Shown: positions 8,275-21,731, numbered from the stretch's first letter. The stretch: 64,000 nt of DNA from Actinomycetospora lutea (GCF_028737205.1 NZ_JAQZAL010000011.1:124001-188000), one strand, 5' to 3'. The notes: generated from the sequence alone by a model not told the origin. Translations and numbers: made by a program.

Positions 8275-8360
8275 GACCCCTCCCGTGGTCGGTCGACCCG
8301 AGATCCGGAGGCTCCTCCCGGCGCGGCGCGCGTCCCAGAAGCGATCGGTCCTCGTCGCAC

Positions 8361-8427
8361 GGGCCGTCCGACCCGGATCCGGTCCCGGGATCGGGACCTG
8401 TGCCGCGTGCGGGGTGACGTCCGGTCC
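8361..8427. promoter_or_regulatory. Two imperfect DevR-like boxes, divergent Rv0571c-like/slipin promoter
   Basis: The 234-bp gap between the divergent starts at 8274 and 8509 holds GGGCCGTCCGACCC (8361-8374; the reverse strand reads GGGTCGGACGGCCC) and GTGACGTCCGGTCC (8414-8427). Each differs from the window consensus at about two positions. Confidence 0.35.
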
Positions 8428-8508
8428 TGCCACGGGCCGGGGCCGGCGGGATGTGGTCGGGCGAGGTGGTCCGTGAGCGACGCGGACCCCGCACCGGGAG
8501 GACACGTC

Positions 8509-9318
8509 ATGAGCAGCGTCGGGATCTCGATCGTGCGCGAGTACGAGCGTGGGGTCGTCTTCCGGTTCGGGCGGTTGCGCGGGGTCCGCGAGCCCGGGCT
8601 GCGCTTCACCGTCCCGGTCGCCGACCGGCTCCGGAAGGTCACCCTCCGCACGGTGACCATGCCGATCGCGTCCCAACAGGTGATCACCCGGGACAACGTC
8701 TCGATCAACGTGGCCGCCGTGGCCTACTTCCGCCGCGTCGATGCGGTGAAGTGCATCGTGGAGATCGAGAACGTGGAGGCCGCGATCTCACAGATCGCGC
8801 AGACGACGGTGCGCAACGTCGTCGGCCGTTCCTCGCTCGACGCCGTGCTCTCCGACACCGAGACCCTCAACGAGTCGATCAAGGAGATCCTGGACCTGAC
8901 CACGGAACGGTGGGGGGTGCTCGTCGAGCTGGTGGAGCTCAAGGACATCGAGCTCCCCCAGTCGATGCAGCGGGCCATGGCCCGCGAGGCCGAGGCCGAA
9001 CGGGAGAAGCGCGGCAAGGTGATCGCCGCCGAGGGCGAGGCACTCAGCGCGGGGAAGCTCGCCGAGGCCGCCGACGTCATCACCGAGCACCCGGTGGCGC
9101 TGCAGCTGCGCAACCTCCAGGTGCTCTCCGAGATCGCCATCGAGCGCAACTCGACCATCGTCTTCCCGGCCCAGTTCCTCGACACCGTCCGTGACCTCGG
9201 CTCGTTCGTCGCCCGGGAGTCGGCGCCGCTCCGCGAGCCGGCCGATCACGCCGCCACCCACACCGCCTCGGACCACACCACCTCGGAGCGGACCGACGGC
9301 AGTGCCGTGCCGGCGTAG
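8509..9318 (+). CDS. SPFH/band-7 (slipin, stomatin-like) protein without a membrane anchor
   Basis: A 269-residue SPFH-domain protein: [20 protein letters not shown], then [20 protein letters not shown], then [21 protein letters not shown] charged coiled-coil region follows ([20 protein letters not shown]) and ends at a conserved [20 protein letters not shown]. Slipins normally begin with a membrane-inserted hydrophobic segment. Here the ATG at 8509, supported by GGAGG 7 nt upstream, starts right at the SPFH domain, and the upstream frame encodes nothing hydrophobic. The C-terminal 40 residues are His/Thr-rich and disordered. The family scaffolds membrane microdomains and proteases. No NfeD-type partner gene is adjacent. 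Confidence 0.87.
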   Translation: MSSVGISIVREYERGVVFRFGRLRGVREPGLRFTVPVADRLRKVTLRTVTMPIASQQVITRDNVSINVAAVAYFRRVDAVKCIVEIENVEAAISQIAQTTVRNVVGRSSLDAVLSDTETLNESIKEILDLTTERWGVLVELVELKDIELPQSMQRAMAREAEAEREKRGKVIAAEGEALSAGKLAEAADVITEHPVALQLRNLQVLSEIAIERNSTIVFPAQFLDTVRDLGSFVARESAPLREPADHAATHTASDHTTSERTDGSAVPA

Positions 9319-9358
9319 CCCGGGCTCTCCCGGGCTCGGGGTGGGCGAGCAGACGACG

Positions 9359-9395
9359 GCCGCACACCGGCAGCTCCTGCGCTGCCGGGTGCGGC
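9359..9395. terminator. Hairpin between convergent slipin and DUF7144 genes
   Basis: Left arm GCCGCACACCGGCAGC pairs with right arm GCTGCCGGGTGCGGC around a TCCTGC loop, giving a ~15-bp GC stem with one bulged A. It lies between two convergent stops (9318 and 9418), the expected place for a bidirectional terminator. There is no U-tract, as usual in actinobacteria. Confidence 0.55.
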
Positions 9396-9417
9396 TCGTC
9401 GTGGTGGGCGGTCCGCG

Positions 9418-9900
9418 TCAGCGCCGGGCGCCCAGCGGCTCGCCCCAGGTCGTGATGAGCGCGTAGAGGATCACGATGTCCAGCGCGATCACGACGATCG
9501 ACCAGATCGGTGCGACCGGGATGACGATCAGGTGCACGATCGCGCTCAGCGCGACCAGCCCGATCCCCGCGCCCCGGGCCCAGCTCGGCGCCTCGCCGAG
9601 CAGGCTGGCCCCGACGATCGCGACCAGCGCGCCCAGGATCAGGTGGACCCACCCCCAGGTCGCCCACGACAGGACGAGCACCGTGCCCGTGGCGGTGACG
9701 AAGTACGTCGGGGTCAGGATGGCCGCCAGCCCCTCGATCACGCCGAAGATCCCCACGACCAGCATCACGACGGCGCCGAAGCGCACCCATCCGGTCCAGG
9801 CGCCCGCCTCCGGGGCCTGTGCGGGCGCGCTCGTCCCGTCCGACACCCCGGTCGGTCGCGCCCGCGTTCCGGGACGTGCGCCGGTGGTCTGCTCGCTCAT
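9418..9900 (-). CDS. Four-helix membrane protein (DUF7144-like)
   Basis: A 160-residue protein. The first ~35 residues are a disordered Thr/Pro-rich tail. Four membrane helices follow: around VRFGAVVMLVVGIFGVIEGL, a WGWVHLILGALVAIVGASLL helix, an IGLVALSAIVHLIVIPVAP helix, and a C-terminal WSIVVIALDIVILYALITTW helix. The WGW..LILG and P.W....IALD.. pattern resembles the actinobacterial family often annotated DUF7144. The divergent gap to the STAS gene carries two perfect 14-bp boxes, so this gene is probably part of the DevR-type regulon. Function unknown. Confidence 0.75.
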   Translation of the reverse strand: MSEQTTGARPGTRARPTGVSDGTSAPAQAPEAGAWTGWVRFGAVVMLVVGIFGVIEGLAAILTPTYFVTATGTVLVLSWATWGWVHLILGALVAIVGASLLGEAPSWARGAGIGLVALSAIVHLIVIPVAPIWSIVVIALDIVILYALITTWGEPLGARR

Positions 9901-9982
9901 GACTCCTCCGCTCAGCGGTCGAGATCGACCCGTCGAACGGCGGGCCCGACACGACCGTCACCCCGGCCACGGTGCGGGGTCA

Positions 9983-10056
9983 GGGACCAACGGCCCGTCT
10001 GCGTGCGACCCCGGTCCCCGGATCGGCGGGTTCGGGCACATCGGGACCAGCGGCCC
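9983..10056 (+). promoter_or_regulatory. Two perfect DevR-like boxes in the DUF7144/STAS divergent promoter
   Basis: GGGACCAACGGCCC (9983-9996) and GGGACCAGCGGCCC (10043-10056), both exact GGGACNNNCGGCCC and 60 bp apart. The second ends 57 bp before the STAS start at 10114. A spacing near six helical turns would place two dimers on the same DNA face. Confidence 0.6.
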
Positions 10057-10113
10057 GGCGCGCCGGGCCGTCCGGCCGGTGGCCGCGACGCCCGGTCCGG
10101 GTGGACTCGACGC

Positions 10114-10869
10114 ATGATCGAGACAGATCCGGACGTCCCGGCCGGGATCGACGCCGTCCGTGCGGTCGGCACCCTGAGCCGGGAGGACTACGACGCGGTC
10201 GTCGTGCCCATGCTCGACGCCGCTGCGCGGGAGGGCCGTCGCCTGCGCTTCCTGTGCGTCGTCGACGAGGACTTCCGCGGCCTCACCCCCGACGGCGCCT
10301 GGGCCGACGTCAAGCTCGGGCTCGCCGCGATGCGCAACCTCGAGGGCTGCGCCGTCGTCAGCGACCTGCACTGGGTCCGCGACATGACCCAGCTCGCCGG
10401 CTTCTTCCTCCCCGGGCACGTCCGGGTGTTCGGGGCCGGCGAGCGCGACGAGGCCCTGCGCTGGCTGGAGTCCCTGCCGGGCCGGCTGGCGACCGTCCGG
10501 GTCGACCCGGCCGCCGGCGTCGTCGTGGTCGACGTCGGCCAGCCGCTGCGTCGCGAGGACATCGAGTCCATCGCCTCGGCGGTGGACAGCTGGCTCGCCG
10601 ACCACACCGAGCTCCCCGGGCTCGTCCTGCACGCGCCGTCGTTCCCGGGCTGGGAGAACGTCGGCGCGCTCGTGCAGCACCTGCGTTTCGTGGGCGGTCA
10701 CCAGGGACGGATCGGCCGCGTCGCGCTGGCCGTCGACGGCCAGCCGGTCGGGATCGCCGCGCGGATCGCCGGCACCCTCCTGCATCCCGAGGTCCGGAAG
10801 TTCGCGTTCGCCCAGGTCGACGAGGCGAGCGCCTGGGCCGGGGCGGGGACCCACGCGAGGACCGCCTGA
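10114..10869 (+). CDS. Tandem SpoIIAA/STAS-like (DUF3478-type) protein, second copy
   Basis: A 251-residue paralogue of the protein at 3655-4470 with the same two-half design. First half: GTLSREDYDAVVVPMLDAAA, FLCVVDEDFRGLTP, CAVVSDLHWVRD, HVRVFGAGERDEAL. Second half: GVVVVDVGQPLRREDIESIA, LPGLVLHAPSFPGWENV, IGRVALAVDGQ. Ligand and partners unknown. It faces the DUF7144 gene across a promoter with two perfect boxes and is convergent with the devS-like gene. SpoIIAA-like proteins of this class are small soluble proteins; there is no signal peptide or membrane helix. Confidence 0.77.
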   Translation: MIETDPDVPAGIDAVRAVGTLSREDYDAVVVPMLDAAAREGRRLRFLCVVDEDFRGLTPDGAWADVKLGLAAMRNLEGCAVVSDLHWVRDMTQLAGFFLPGHVRVFGAGERDEALRWLESLPGRLATVRVDPAAGVVVVDVGQPLRREDIESIASAVDSWLADHTELPGLVLHAPSFPGWENVGALVQHLRFVGGHQGRIGRVALAVDGQPVGIAARIAGTLLHPEVRKFAFAQVDEASAWAGAGTHARTA

Positions 10870-10878
10870 GCAGGCGGG

Positions 10879-15482
<4,604 letters not shown>

Positions 15483-15561
15483 TTCGCGGTTCGCCCACTT
15501 GACACGCGATGCGGCCAGAGCACGATGAGATCCTGACGTCCGCAAGTACCAGCGAGGTGCT

Positions 15562-16896
15562 GTGCCTGACCGTTCCCCACCCGAGACGCCGTCGGGCGGG
15601 CTCGCCTTCCCGTCGGTCGCCCGGCTCGAGCTCGATGATCTCCTCGACCAGCTCATCGCCCGCGCGAGCGAGGTCAAGCTCACGCAGGGACGGCTGCGCG
15701 GGCTGCTCGACGCCGCGCACCACATCACGGCGGGGCTCGAGCTCGACACCCTGGCCCAGCGCATCGTCGAGAGCGCCCGGGCCCTGGTCGGCGCGCGCTA
15801 CGCCGCGCTGGGCATCGTGCGCGACAGCCGACTCATCCGCTTCGTCCACATCGGCATGGACCGGGCCACGGTCGCGCGCATCGGCGCGCTGCCGCAGGGC
15901 AAGGGCGTCCTGGGCAGCCTCATCGACAACCCGAAGGCGCTGCGTCTGGAGGATCTCGCCACCCACCCGGCGTCGGTGGGCTTCCCCGAGCACCACCCGC
16001 CGATGCACTCGTTCCTCGGGGTGCCGCTGCTGGCCGGCGGCACCGTCTACGGCAACCTCTACGTCACCGAGAGCACGCACGCGGGCGGCTTCACCCCCGA
16101 CGACGAGCAGTTGCTCACGGCGCTGGCCGGGGCGGCCGGGATCGCGGTGGAGAACGCCGTGCTGCTGGAGTCCGCCCGGCGCCGCGAACGCTGGCAGGCG
16201 GCGTCGGCGGAGCTGGCCCGCAGCCTGCTGTCGGGCGAGATGCGGCCCGAGGCGGAGCTCCAGCACCTGCTCGACACGGCGGTGGACGTGGCACGCGCGC
16301 ACGGCGCCGCCGTCACCGAGATCGCCGACAGCGACCCCGGGACCGCCCACGTCACCGCCGCGGCCGGCGGGGTCGCGGACTGGGCGGGGCGCTCGGCGGG
16401 CACCGCCGGCTCGATCACCCAGGCCGCCCTCGACGCGGGCGGTCCCGTGCTCATCGCGGACGCCGCGGCCGATCCCCGCACGACCACCGTCGTCGACCGC
16501 GCCCCCGAGGTCCGCTCCGTCCTCGCGGTGCCCCTGTCGACGTCGCTGGGGGGACCGGGCACGCGGTCCGTGCTCACCCTGACCCGGCCGGCGGGCGAGG
16601 AGGTGTTCGGGGCGCTCGAGGCGGAGATGCTCCACGGCTTCGCCGCCCACGCGACGACGGCCATCGAGCTGGCCCGCGGCCGGCGCGACCGCGAGGCCGT
16701 CCGGGACCTCGAGGAGCGGGAGCGGCTCGTGCTCGAGCTCTCCGAGCACGTGCTCCAGCGGGTGCAGCGGGTCGGGCTGGCGCTCACCAGCAGCGCCTCG
16801 GCCGCCGACGCACCGCTACGCGAGCAGCTGCTCGCGCAGGTCGCCGAGCTCGACGACGTGGTCCGCGCCGTGCGGAACACCGTCTTCCCGCGGTAG
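15562..16896 (+). CDS. DevS-like double-GAF protein with degenerate, truncated kinase region
   Basis: A 444-residue protein collinear with the first ~three quarters of DevS: an N-terminal helix, GAF-A (~60-205) with EHHPPMHSFLGVPL (H145 aligns with the DosS haem-ligand His), and GAF-B (~215-380). The HisKA_3-like helix reads ELSEHVLQRVQRVGLALT: the phospho-accepting His of DLHDH is Ser394, and the protein ends (VRAVRNTVFPR) exactly where the ATPase domain should begin. It cannot be a conventional kinase. It could dimerise with DevS, compete for a ligand, or act as a scaffold. GTG start at 15562. It begins 79 bp after the acyl-CoA synthetase and is convergent with the Rv1733c-like gene. Confidence 0.82.
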   Translation: MPDRSPPETPSGGLAFPSVARLELDDLLDQLIARASEVKLTQGRLRGLLDAAHHITAGLELDTLAQRIVESARALVGARYAALGIVRDSRLIRFVHIGMDRATVARIGALPQGKGVLGSLIDNPKALRLEDLATHPASVGFPEHHPPMHSFLGVPLLAGGTVYGNLYVTESTHAGGFTPDDEQLLTALAGAAGIAVENAVLLESARRRERWQAASAELARSLLSGEMRPEAELQHLLDTAVDVARAHGAAVTEIADSDPGTAHVTAAAGGVADWAGRSAGTAGSITQAALDAGGPVLIADAAADPRTTTVVDRAPEVRSVLAVPLSTSLGGPGTRSVLTLTRPAGEEVFGALEAEMLHGFAAHATTAIELARGRRDREAVRDLEERERLVLELSEHVLQRVQRVGLALTSSASAADAPLREQLLAQVAELDDVVRAVRNTVFPR

Positions 16897-16900
16897 GCGA

Positions 16901-17500
16901 TCAGCGGGTGCTCTCGTGGTCGGGCCCGGTGAACCGGCGCCACGCCGCCTCCCACTGCCGTCGGCGCACCCGGTCGAGCACCCGGCGCAGGCCCGTCAGC
17001 AGGACGAGGGACAGGACCAGGTCGCCGAGCAGGATCACCAGCGTCGCCAGGACGCCCTGCGCCGCGGGGTAGTCGGCCAGCCTCGGGGCGTCCGTGGCCC
17101 GGTCGCCGGCGTCCACCCAGAGCACGTGGGGATCGCCGGGCCGCGCCCCGGCCGACACCGGCACCAGGGCCTCCCGGGGCGTGCCGTCGGCCGCGATCCA
17201 GCGCACCGGCGCCCGCAGGGCGTCGGGGACGACGTCGGTGCGGTACGCGGTCGCCGGGTCGGGCGCCGCCAGCACCTCACCCGTGACCTGGTGACGCTCG
17301 GCGCGCTCGGCCGCGACCTGCGGAGCGAGGTCGGCGGTGACCTGCGTGCCGACCGTCAGCGCCACCGGCACGACGAGCAGGCCCACGATCAGGAGGACCC
17401 ACCGCGCGGCGACCTCGGCACGGTCGCTGCCCCGCCGCAGTGCCGAACGCTTCGGCACGAACAGGGCGAACGCCCGCTGCACCGCTCCCGTCGTACCCAT
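16901..17500 (-). CDS. Rv1733c-like two-helix membrane protein
   Basis: A 199-residue protein. The motif RSALRRGSDRAEVAARWVLL matches the N-terminal signature of M. tuberculosis Rv1733c (RNPLVRGTDRLE), a DosR-regulon membrane antigen. Helix 1 is ~33-52 (VLLIVGLLVVPVALTVGTQV), helix 2 ~150-172 (LATLVILLGDLVLSLVLLTG). The ~95-residue loop between them holds VRWIAADGTPREALVPVSAG and HVLWVDAGDRAT and should lie outside the membrane. The C-terminus (RRRQWEAAWRRF) matches the family tail. The ATG at 17500 has AGGAGG 6 nt upstream. Function unknown in any species. The box-bearing gap to the divergent USP gene supports co-regulation. Confidence 0.85.
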   Translation of the reverse strand: MGTTGAVQRAFALFVPKRSALRRGSDRAEVAARWVLLIVGLLVVPVALTVGTQVTADLAPQVAAERAERHQVTGEVLAAPDPATAYRTDVVPDALRAPVRWIAADGTPREALVPVSAGARPGDPHVLWVDAGDRATDAPRLADYPAAQGVLATLVILLGDLVLSLVLLTGLRRVLDRVRRRQWEAAWRRFTGPDHESTR

Positions 17501-17604
17501 CGTCGCCTCCTCGATCCGTGCCGAGGACGACCATCGCCCCGGGGGCCCGCGGAGCGGCACGGGCGCCGGGCCCCTGTCCCGCGCGACGCGCGGCCCAGCG
17601 CGAC

Positions 17605-17630
17605 GGGACCTCCGGAAGGACCTCCGGCCC
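17605..17630 (+). promoter_or_regulatory. Overlapping DevR-like boxes, Rv1733c-like/USP divergent promoter
   Basis: GGGACCTCCGGAAG (17605-17618) and AGGACCTCCGGCCC (17617-17630) overlap by 2 nt and share GGACCTCCGG as a 12-bp direct repeat. The second matches the consensus at 13 of 14 positions. They lie between starts at 17500 and 17749. Confidence 0.5.
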
Positions 17631-17748
17631 TGATCACGACGACGCGGGGTGCGGGATCGTCGTCGGCGCACCCCGCACGTCGCGAGGGTCGGGCGCGCCG
17701 GCACGGCGGCGCCCGCCGACGGCACACCCTCCGGAGAGGAGCACCACC

Positions 17749-18267
17749 GTGTCCACGTCCTCCGACGCCCAGCAGCGATCCGCGGCGACACGGCCGGAGC
17801 ACGGCCGCGTGGTCGTCGGCGTCGACGGCTCGCCCGGCTCGCGTGCCGCGCTGCGTGAGGCGGTCCTCGCGGCCGATCGCGCCGGGGACGTCCTCGAGGT
17901 CATCGCCGCTCCGCTCTCCGAGGCCGAGCTGGGAGCCTGGGGCACCGGGGCGTGGCCCGCCGTGCCCCTGCCCGCCCCCGACCGCATCCTCGAGGCCGCG
18001 CGGCGGTCGGCACGCGACGAGGTCGACGACGTGCTCGAGGAACTGCGCGACAGGCTGCGGTCCCGGCCCCACGTCGACGTCCGGGTCGTGCCCGGTCACC
18101 CCGCACAGGTGCTGGTCCGCGCCGCGCGAGGCGCCGATCGGCTGGTGGTCGGCCACCGGGGCCGCGGCGCGGTGGGCAGCCTGCTGCTGGGCTCGGTGGG
18201 GCTCCACTGCCTGGCCGCCGCACCCTGCCCGGTCACCGTCGTCCCGCCGCCCGACGACGCGTCCTGA
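17749..18267 (+). CDS. Single-domain universal stress protein
   Basis: A 172-residue UspA-type protein. The N-terminal strand-loop is RVVVGVDGSPGSRAAL. The C-terminal ATP-binding motif G-x2-G-x9-G-S is intact (VVGHRGRGAVGSLLLGSVG), and CPVTVVPP ends the domain. It is therefore of the nucleotide-binding class. The GTG start at 17749 has AGGAG 7 nt upstream; the longer open frame upstream is a non-coding leader. Divergent from the Rv1733c-like gene with boxes between. Convergent with the GH65 gene. USPs are abundant in the mycobacterial DosR regulon; individual roles are mostly unknown. Confidence 0.9.
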   Translation: MSTSSDAQQRSAATRPEHGRVVVGVDGSPGSRAALREAVLAADRAGDVLEVIAAPLSEAELGAWGTGAWPAVPLPAPDRILEAARRSARDEVDDVLEELRDRLRSRPHVDVRVVPGHPAQVLVRAARGADRLVVGHRGRGAVGSLLLGSVGLHCLAAAPCPVTVVPPPDDAS

Positions 18268-18292
18268 CGCCCAGCAGGACCCCGGGCTCGGC

Positions 18293-20812
18293 TCACGGCA
18301 CCGGCTGCCCGAGCGGCGGCTCGTCCTCCTCGAGCACGCCGACGGCGGTGAACCGGGCCGACTCGCCGGGCCGCAGTGCCCGCACGTCCTCGCCGCACCC
18401 GACCCGCACGGGCCCGCCCGGGCCCGGCTCCACCGCGACGTGCACGTCCCGGCCGGAGACCACGACCGCGAGCGCCCGCCCGCGGTACTGCAGCGCGAAC
18501 TCGAGACGTCCGAACCGGCGCGGCCAGTGCGGGTTGAACCACAACGCGTCGTGCCGGGTCTCCAGCCCGGCGAAGCAGCGCTGCAGGAGGTCGACGCAGC
18601 CCGCCATCGCGCCGAGGTGGATGCCCTCGGCCGTCGTGCCGCCCTGGATGTCCGCGATGTCGCTGCGCAGGGCCTGCTCGAAGTGGTCGAGAGCCCGGGC
18701 GCGGTGTGCCCGGGCGAGGACCCAGGCGTGCACGAGCGAGCTGAGCGTGGACCCGTGGCTGGTGCGGGCGACGTAGTACTCGATCGTCCGCGGGATCACC
18801 TCGGGCCGGAGCGCGTAGCCGAGACCGGCGAGCAACAGGCGCAGCTCGTCGGCGGAGAAGACGAAGAACAGCATGAGGACGTCGGCCTGCTTGGAGGCCT
18901 GGACCTCGTCGACCGACCGGCCCTCGGACTCGAGGATCCGGTCGAGCCGCCGGATGTCGCCGTAGCGGCGGCGGTAGCCCTCCCAGTCCAGCTCCGGCAG
19001 GTCCCGGTAGCCCTCGAACTGGCTGATGATGCCGTCCGGCGCGATCGGCACGTACATCCGGCGACCGATGTCGCGCCAGCGCACGAGCTCGGCCGCGGTG
19101 AGGCCGAGGCTCTCGACGAGCTCGTCGCGCCGGGTGCCCGGCAGCACGGCGAGCACGTCCTGCGCCCGCGCGAGCACCCAGACGGCCATGACGTTGGTGT
19201 AGGCGTTGTCGTCCACGCCTGGCGTGTCGGAGCCCGGGTAGCGGGTGCTGTACTCGTCGGGGCCCATCACACCCCTGATGCGGTACCGGTCCCGGGCCGG
19301 GTCGTAGGTCGTCACACCGGCGAAGAACCGGGCGATCTCGAGGACCACCTCGGCGCCGTGGTCGGCGAGGAACTCGAGGTCCGCGGTGGCCTGGTAGTAC
19401 TGCCAGATGTTGTAGGCGACGGCCAGTCCCACGTGGCGCTGGAGCGCGCTGGTGTCGGGCGTCCAGTGCCCGGACCGGGGATTGAGGTGCAGGCGCTGGC
19501 TCTCCTCGCGCCCGTCGCTCCCGGACTGCCACGGGTACATCGCCCCGGTGTGTCCGGCCTCGCGTGCCGCGCGGCGTGCCGCGTCGAGCCGCCGGGTCCG
19601 GTAGCGCAGGAGCGCCCGGGCGAGTCCGGGCGACCGCAGGGTCAACAGCGGGAAGACGAACAGCTCGTCCCAGAAGACGTGACCCCGGTAGGCCTCGCCG
19701 TGCAGCCCGCGCGCGGGGATCCCCGCATCGAGCTCGAGGTCGTGCGGCGACAGGGTCTGCAGCACGTGGAACAGGTTGAGGCGCACGCTGCGCACCGTCT
19801 CGATGCTGGTGCCGGTGCTCGGGGTGCCGTCGACGAGGTCGATCCGGAACCGCCGCCAGAGCTGGTCCCAGGCGAGCTCGTGGGTCTCGAGGAGCGCGTC
19901 GAAGGTCGGCGCCTCGCCCACCAGTGCCCGCGCCGCGGCCGACGGCTCCGCGATCGCCGGGTCGCGCGAGGTGACCACCGCGGCGATCTTCTCGATCGCG
20001 ACGGGCTCCCCGGCCCGCACCTCGCGGTCGAGCACCAGACGCACCCGGTCGGCGGTCTCGGACAGCTGCGGCGAGCCGTCCGACCCGGTCGTGCCGCCGG
20101 TGACCCGTACCCGGACCGCCTCCGCGATCAGGACCCGCGACCCGGTGCAGCGTGCCGTCAGCAGCAGGGTCTCCGGGTCGGCGCGGCCGGTCTCGACGGT
20201 CTCCAGGTGGCGGCCGGCCAGGTCGCGGTAGCGGGCCACCCCCGTGTTCGCCACCCGGCCGTCGATCCCGGCCTCGATGCGCAGCCGGCCGGACCATCCC
20301 TCGGCGGTGACCACGGTGTGGAGCCCGGCCAGGGAGGAGCGGGCCATGTGGACGAAGCGGCGCTGCCGCACGGTGAGCCGCCGTCCTCCCGGATCGACGA
20401 ACCGCAGGACGCGCACCAGCAGGCCCCGCCGCATGTCCAGCTCGACCCGTTGCTCGGACGCCGCCTCCGCACGGAGCTCGACGCGCTCCCCGTCGGCGAC
20501 CGCGATGCGCAGGTCGAGCCAGTCGGGCAGGTTGACCATGCTCTCGTTCTCGATCACGACGCCGTCGATCTCGTCGCGCAGCCGGTTGTAGCAGCCCGCG
20601 GCGTAGGTGCCCGGGTAGTGCACGCCGTCCGCGACCGCCTCCGGCGCCGCCCCGCGGGTGGCGAACCGCCCGTTGCCGAGGGTGGACAGCGCCTCGCGCC
20701 GGCCCTCGTCGTCGGGGTCGAAGCCCTCCCACACCACCGTCCAGGAATCCGGCACGTCGTCGACCGTCGAGTACGGCGACGCCGATGACCAGGGACGCTC
20801 GGCGCGGGTCAC
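18293..20812 (-). CDS. Glycoside hydrolase family 65 disaccharide phosphorylase
   Basis: An 839-residue protein with the GH65 layout: N-terminal beta-sandwich (DSWTVVWEGFD, ALSTLGNGRFATRG), helical linker, (alpha/alpha)6 barrel (GEAYRGHVFWDELFVFPLLT) and a small C-terminal sheet domain. The general acid is probably Glu520 in GVMGPDEYSTRYPG. KQADVLML and SHGSTLS form the phosphate pocket of trehalose, maltose and kojibiose phosphorylases. Substrate cannot be fixed. In M. tuberculosis a GH65 domain is part of the DosR-regulated Rv2006. The GTG at 20812, 13 nt after the hydrolase stop, is the best start. Likely co-transcribed with the upstream hydrolase. Role: release of sugar phosphate from a stored disaccharide. 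Confidence 0.88.
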   Translation of the reverse strand: MTRAERPWSSASPYSTVDDVPDSWTVVWEGFDPDDEGRREALSTLGNGRFATRGAAPEAVADGVHYPGTYAAGCYNRLRDEIDGVVIENESMVNLPDWLDLRIAVADGERVELRAEAASEQRVELDMRRGLLVRVLRFVDPGGRRLTVRQRRFVHMARSSLAGLHTVVTAEGWSGRLRIEAGIDGRVANTGVARYRDLAGRHLETVETGRADPETLLLTARCTGSRVLIAEAVRVRVTGGTTGSDGSPQLSETADRVRLVLDREVRAGEPVAIEKIAAVVTSRDPAIAEPSAAARALVGEAPTFDALLETHELAWDQLWRRFRIDLVDGTPSTGTSIETVRSVRLNLFHVLQTLSPHDLELDAGIPARGLHGEAYRGHVFWDELFVFPLLTLRSPGLARALLRYRTRRLDAARRAAREAGHTGAMYPWQSGSDGREESQRLHLNPRSGHWTPDTSALQRHVGLAVAYNIWQYYQATADLEFLADHGAEVVLEIARFFAGVTTYDPARDRYRIRGVMGPDEYSTRYPGSDTPGVDDNAYTNVMAVWVLARAQDVLAVLPGTRRDELVESLGLTAAELVRWRDIGRRMYVPIAPDGIISQFEGYRDLPELDWEGYRRRYGDIRRLDRILESEGRSVDEVQASKQADVLMLFFVFSADELRLLLAGLGYALRPEVIPRTIEYYVARTSHGSTLSSLVHAWVLARAHRARALDHFEQALRSDIADIQGGTTAEGIHLGAMAGCVDLLQRCFAGLETRHDALWFNPHWPRRFGRLEFALQYRGRALAVVVSGRDVHVAVEPGPGGPVRVGCGEDVRALRPGESARFTAVGVLEEDEPPLGQPVP

Positions 20813-20825
20813 CGGGACGATCGAC

Positions 20826-21731
20826 TCACCCGGCGGCGGTCGCCGGGCGTGGGCCAGTCGACGGGGCCTCGACGGTGGCGTTGGGCGGAGCCGGCGTCGG
20901 GTAGAGCCAGCGCAGGGCGGGCGGCGGCGAGAAGGGCCGCCACCGCCCCTCGGCGAGGGCGAGACGGTCGGCGACCACCCACAGCGCGGCCGGGTGCATC
21001 CCGAGCCCGAAATGACTGCCGAGCACCGCGACCGACTCCGCCTGCTCGCCGGGGGGTTCGAGACAGGCACGCCAGGCGACGATGCCGTCCCACGGCGAGA
21101 ACACCGAGGTGCACGGCACGGGCAGCGGCGGCAGCGCGGCCTCCGGCGGAGGCAGGTCCGTCGTCGGCACGTGCCGCGACGCCACCGCGAGGTAGAGCCC
21201 CGCCGCGCGGGTCTGGACGGGATGGGTGAGGCGGACCGGGCTCCCGAGCGTGATCACACCGCGGACGGCGTCCGGCCGCCGTCGCGCGGCGTCACGGGCG
21301 TAGAGACCGCCCAGGCTCCAGCCGACGATGCTCACCGTCCGTCCGTACCGCTCGGCCAGCTCGGCGACCCGCGCGGGGACGCCCCGCACGACCTGCGGCG
21401 TCGGCCCGAGATTGCGCCCGAGGTGCCACCCGTGGGCCCGGTAGCCGCGGTGCCGCAGGACCTGGCGCAGCACCCGGGTCGACCGGTCGCCGGCGGTCAG
21501 CCCGGGGATCACGAGGACGGGGTGGCCGTCGCCGGCGGGAGCCGCGCGCAGGATCGAGCGGCCGACGGCGCTGATCCCGGAGGCCCCGAGCGCCCGCCCG
21601 AGGTCGGTGGCGAACAGGGGCCAGGAGGGTGCCTCCTCCCCGGTCGCCGGGGAGCGGAACGAGATCGGCAGGCCGGGGCGCCACGGTTCCGGGCCCTCTT
21701 CCGGGTCCTGTCCCGGCACGGCCCTCGTCAC
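20826..21731 (-). CDS. Alpha/beta hydrolase (lipase/esterase-like)
   Basis: A 301-residue alpha/beta hydrolase. An oxyanion-type segment VLVIPGLTAGDRST is followed by the nucleophile elbow IVGWSLGGLYARDAAR (Ser in GWSLGG). A late LGSHFGLGMHPAALW segment supplies the probable catalytic His. SPWDGIVAW may carry the acid. No signal peptide or membrane helix. The GTG start at 21731 has GGAGG 7 nt upstream. It lies divergent from a wax ester synthase and upstream of GH65, so a role in lipid turnover, for example acylglycerol hydrolysis, is plausible but not shown. Confidence 0.8.
   Translation of the reverse strand: MTRAVPGQDPEEGPEPWRPGLPISFRSPATGEEAPSWPLFATDLGRALGASGISAVGRSILRAAPAGDGHPVLVIPGLTAGDRSTRVLRQVLRHRGYRAHGWHLGRNLGPTPQVVRGVPARVAELAERYGRTVSIVGWSLGGLYARDAARRRPDAVRGVITLGSPVRLTHPVQTRAAGLYLAVASRHVPTTDLPPPEAALPPLPVPCTSVFSPWDGIVAWRACLEPPGEQAESVAVLGSHFGLGMHPAALWVVADRLALAEGRWRPFSPPPALRWLYPTPAPPNATVEAPSTGPRPATAAG

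Noticed and set aside
16916-20788. A 1290-residue plus-strand open frame
   Set aside because: Long chance frame opposite the Rv1733c-like and GH65 genes in GC-rich DNA; low-complexity Arg/Gly/Val/Asp composition and no motif.
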